A stretch of DNA of 64,000 bases, taken from contig CAWEYT010000022.1 in the NCBI GenBank assembly GCA_963813375.1, positions 62,001-126,000 on the forward strand, read 5' to 3'. This DNA is from DASTFY01 sp963813375. GTDB lineage: Bacteria; Actinomycetota; Acidimicrobiia; Acidimicrobiales; Ilumatobacteraceae. The notes beneath the pieces are model-generated. The model saw only the letters and a list, made by a program, of their open reading frames with translations, was not told the DNA's origin and made no database searches. The position numbers were made by a program, and so were the translations under genes. Positions 61,996 to 64,000 of the stretch are shown here, piece by piece; position 1 is the first letter of the stretch, and each line of letters opens with the position of its first letter.

Positions 61996-63158
61996 ATGTG
62001 CTCCGTGAGGCAACAGGACGAGGACCGGATCGGTGCCCGTCCGCTGCACGTTGCGTGGCGGCAACTTGCCTCCGCCGTGGCGGGCAGTGCCGTCCTCACA
62101 AGCCTCGCAGCGATCTTCGCGGCTCGCGCGGCGCTCGGGCCGAGCCGGCGGGGCGAGATGGCCGTCATCATCACCGCCTTGTCCCTCACCGCACTGGTCG
62201 GCACGCTCGGAGCGAATCTCGCCATCCGTGTGAAGGTCACGCCTCGGGGGATCCATCGCCACGGCCGGCTATCTAAGCCTCGGCGCTTCGGCTTGTGGTG
62301 GCGACGGTTGGCGTCGCTATCGTGCCGATAGTTCTTCTTTCTCGCTTCGCTGATGTCGACCTTACAGCCGCACTGTGGGCTACCTTCGCGGCGTCCACAG
62401 GCTGTGTGCTCCTGGCTTCATTTCTTCGTGATCTCACGTTCAGCCATGGTCATACGCCCGTCATCGGGATTTCGGCCTTAGCGGGATCACTGGCACAATT
62501 GTCCTTGGTCGTGGTCCTTTGGCAGCGCGGGTGTGATTCGATCGCGTGGTACATCGCGTCCGTTGGAGTCGGAGCGGCTGTCGAGGCGGGTTCGCTGATG
62601 TTCAGTCTCCATTCGCGCGGTCTATTGCCGCGGCCCGGCCTATCGGTCCGAGCGATTACGCATGCTGGTCAGGTTCGGACTAGGGGGTCTTGGATTTGCT
62701 TTCGCACTTCTTCTACTACAAAGATCGGATCGTTTGGCACTGGCACTTCTGATACCGAACAGCCAGCTCGGGGAGTACGCCTCCGCCGTGGCCTTGACCG
62801 AGTACGTGCTGATCGTTCCTCTCGCCGGCGCGCAGTTGCTGATCCGTGAAGTGAGACTGCACCCAGCGTGGCGGGCGAAGTACCGGTCGGTGATGAGCCA
62901 CATCCTCGTTTGATGATCCTTGCGGCTGGCCTGTTAACAATATTTCGTCGACCGGCGGTCAGCCTGACACTCGGCCCCGCTTACGCTGGGTCCCGCAGCT
63001 CTCCTGCCGGTGCTCAGCGTGGGTGCGATCTTTTTGGCCACGCCCTGATCGACGTCCATGTCTTGCTCGCCCTAGAGCGGCGACTCGCGGCAAGCGTGGC
63101 ACTACTCGCAGGCGCAGCCGTCATGATCTGCTTGGACGTCGCGCTCGCCCATCGGTAG
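61996..63158 (+). CDS. Wzx-type polysaccharide flippase (at least four frame changes)
   Basis: Reconstructed about 385 aa. Segments in successive frames: LHVAWRQLASAVAGSAVLTSLAAIFAA and VIITALSLTALVGTLGANLAI; VVATVGVAIVPIVLLSRFADV; ALWATFAASTGCVLLASFLRDLTF; LVRFGLGGLGFAFALLLLQRSDRLAL; EYVLIVPLAGAQLLIREVRL; and ASVALLAGAAVMICLDVALAHR. The TM pattern and RSDRLALALL fit oligosaccharide flippases (MATE/MVF-like). Frame errors lie near 62245, 62290, 62650 and 62910. ATG 61996 or GTG 62005 is the start. Confidence 0.72.
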
Positions 63159-63544
63159 GGGCCGCAGGTGCATCTAGTCGCGGCTACCTTGGCTACCCGC
63201 TTGCCGCTGCGTAGGCCACGCGAACCTGCGACGAGCTACGAGACCCGCCGTGCGAAGTGGCCATATCCTTCTGGGACCGTACGAATAGCGCCGCGCCGTG
63301 AAGGCGCGATTCTTGTGCCCCTAAGTAGTGGGCTGCTGTTGCGGAAGCGGACCACTATACCGCTCGCTCCACCCTGGTCGGGAAGCGAGGCACCTCTATC
63401 TATCAGTCGGCTACCGCGGAGTTCTCCTCCGCTCGGAGGCTCCGCCTGGAAACGGAGTAGCCCTTACCGGCGTAGATCGCCTGACGTCGCGATGGCCGGG
63501 GCTGAATCTAAACCGTATCCTCATGACGCTGACACCTGACGTCG
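63159..63544. other. Region without recognisable gene
   Basis: A 386-bp stretch with open frames on the plus strand (to 63539 and 63567) but no family motif, no RBS and slightly lower GC than the rest. One frame ends LNRILMTLTPDVVKSF, weakly like a carbohydrate-gene fragment. It is probably a gene broken by frame errors, but I cannot name it. Confidence 0.3.
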
Positions 63545-64000
63545 TCAAATCCTTCCTTCCCTCCTGACCTGCGACCGATCCGCGATGCACGTTTTCGTTC
63601 GAAGAGGGGACGGCCGTGCTGGGCCTTGAGCGGACTTGATGGAGTCGTGCTTCAAGGCCCTAGCCTCTCGCCGAACGCCAAACATAAGCAGGGCGCACTG
63701 AACATAGAGACTCAATCTCGCCAAAGGATAGTCATTGGTCGAGAACGCCACCGTCAGCGTGACGAGACTGAGCAGCATCGTCGTGCAGACGGACTGTTGC
63801 CGTTGCCATCGACGAAGAGCCCAAGCCCCGCCGGTACCCATCACGAGACCGACGAGGCAAGTGCCAACGATGCCCTCGAACGCCGACGCCGTACTGAGGA
63901 ACGTCGCTGTGTTGAAGGGGTAGGGCGTGCTCCTGAAAGGCTGGATCTGATCCGCAGGGGGCACTCGAGTGATGGGTTGCACAAGTTGCGCGAGTGGTCT
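63545..64000 (-). CDS. C-terminal part of a membrane protein, possible glycan polymerase (5' end outside window)
   Basis: The frame is open through 64000, so the start lies beyond the window. Two hydrophobic helices, SAFEGIVGTCLVGLVMGTGGAWAL and VCTTMLLSLVTLTVAFSTND, then YPLARLSLYVQCALLMFGV and a basic hydrophilic tail to ADRSQVRREGRI. Position beside a flippase and a phosphoglycosyltransferase suggests a Wzy-type polymerase, an inference from context only. Confidence 0.5.
   Translation of the reverse strand, partial: RPLAQLVQPITRVPPADQIQPFRSTPYPFNTATFLSTASAFEGIVGTCLVGLVMGTGGAWALRRWQRQQSVCTTMLLSLVTLTVAFSTNDYPLARLSLYVQCALLMFGVRREARALKHDSIKSAQGPARPSPLRTKTCIADRSQVRREGRI

Noticed and set aside
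1..64000. CRISPR array, rRNA genes, toxin-antitoxin pair, complete prophage
   Set aside because: No regularly spaced repeats, rRNA sequence, phage structural genes or toxin motifs were seen.

Overview
The window is very GC-rich (roughly 70%) chromosomal DNA with frequent GTG starts and GTGA/ATGA stop-start overlaps. The gene set (SigA-type and ECF42 sigma factors, TetR, an actinobacterial-type Tad cluster, topA-tmk-holB, MpaB/DUF2236, DUF202, TadE/DUF4244) indicates an Actinomycetota chromosome. The class Acidimicrobiia is my best guess, by inference only. About twenty genes carry one or more single-base frame changes inside otherwise well conserved domains, often in G or C runs. I read this mainly as uncorrected sequencing indels (a long-read or low-coverage contig) rather than mass gene decay. 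Coordinates of such genes are given from the first start to the last stop of the reconstructed reading.

Layout. 1-4.9 kb: end of a multicopper oxidase, a 2-TM protein, a 6-phosphogluconate-dehydrogenase-like enzyme, a TetR regulator, a zinc alcohol dehydrogenase and an unknown gene. 4.9-10.2 kb: a Lpd-like flavoprotein, then leftward an amidohydrolase coupled to acetoacetyl-CoA synthetase, a SpoIIAA-like remnant and a PAP2 phosphatase. 10.2-13.1 kb: small membrane and VOC genes, an orphan SLATT-domain protein, an integrase remnant and tRNA-Lys, which look like the edge of an old integrated element. 13.1-21 kb: secreted beta-propeller phytase, DUF4389, MBL hydrolase, AI-2E-type permease, MpaB-like, YcaQ-like glycosylase and cyclophilin. 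21-25.7 kb: a CUT1 sugar ABC transporter. 25.8-32.9 kb: DksA-like and ABC1/UbiB kinase genes, two ferritin-like proteins with a symmetric palindrome between them, an epoxide hydrolase, an ECF42 sigma/YCII pair and a monooxygenase.

33-45.3 kb: a SigA-family sigma factor beside an HD/HD-GYP-LuxR protein, a hydrolase, a large flavoprotein, and carbohydrate genes: a lone GT4, three coupled small proteins, and a translationally coupled GT4 / toroid / GH130 operon behind a 294-nt leader with hairpins. A zinc-motif VOC protein and tRNA-Sec follow. 45.6-49.6 kb: a Tad pilus/secretion cluster (tadZ-like, tadA, tadB, tadC, pilin-like, tadE). 49.6-58.8 kb: STAS protein, acyl-CoA dehydrogenase, rsgA, topA, tmk, secreted TAP-type peptidase and holB, in an order that recalls the topA neighbourhood of other Actinobacteria. 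58.9 kb: tRNA-Thr, followed directly by an IS481-family element with 23-bp perfect inverted repeats. 60.4-64 kb: a surface-glycan locus (PglC-like phosphoglycosyltransferase, PglD/NeuD-like acyltransferase, Wzx-like flippase, end of a possible polymerase) with very dense frame errors, as expected near a contig end.

I found no CRISPR array, no toxin-antitoxin pair and no complete phage. The parts least explained by known families are the SLATT/integrase/tRNA junction, the palindrome between the ferritin-like genes, the GT4-GH130 operon leader, and the coupled small proteins at 39.75-40.4 kb.
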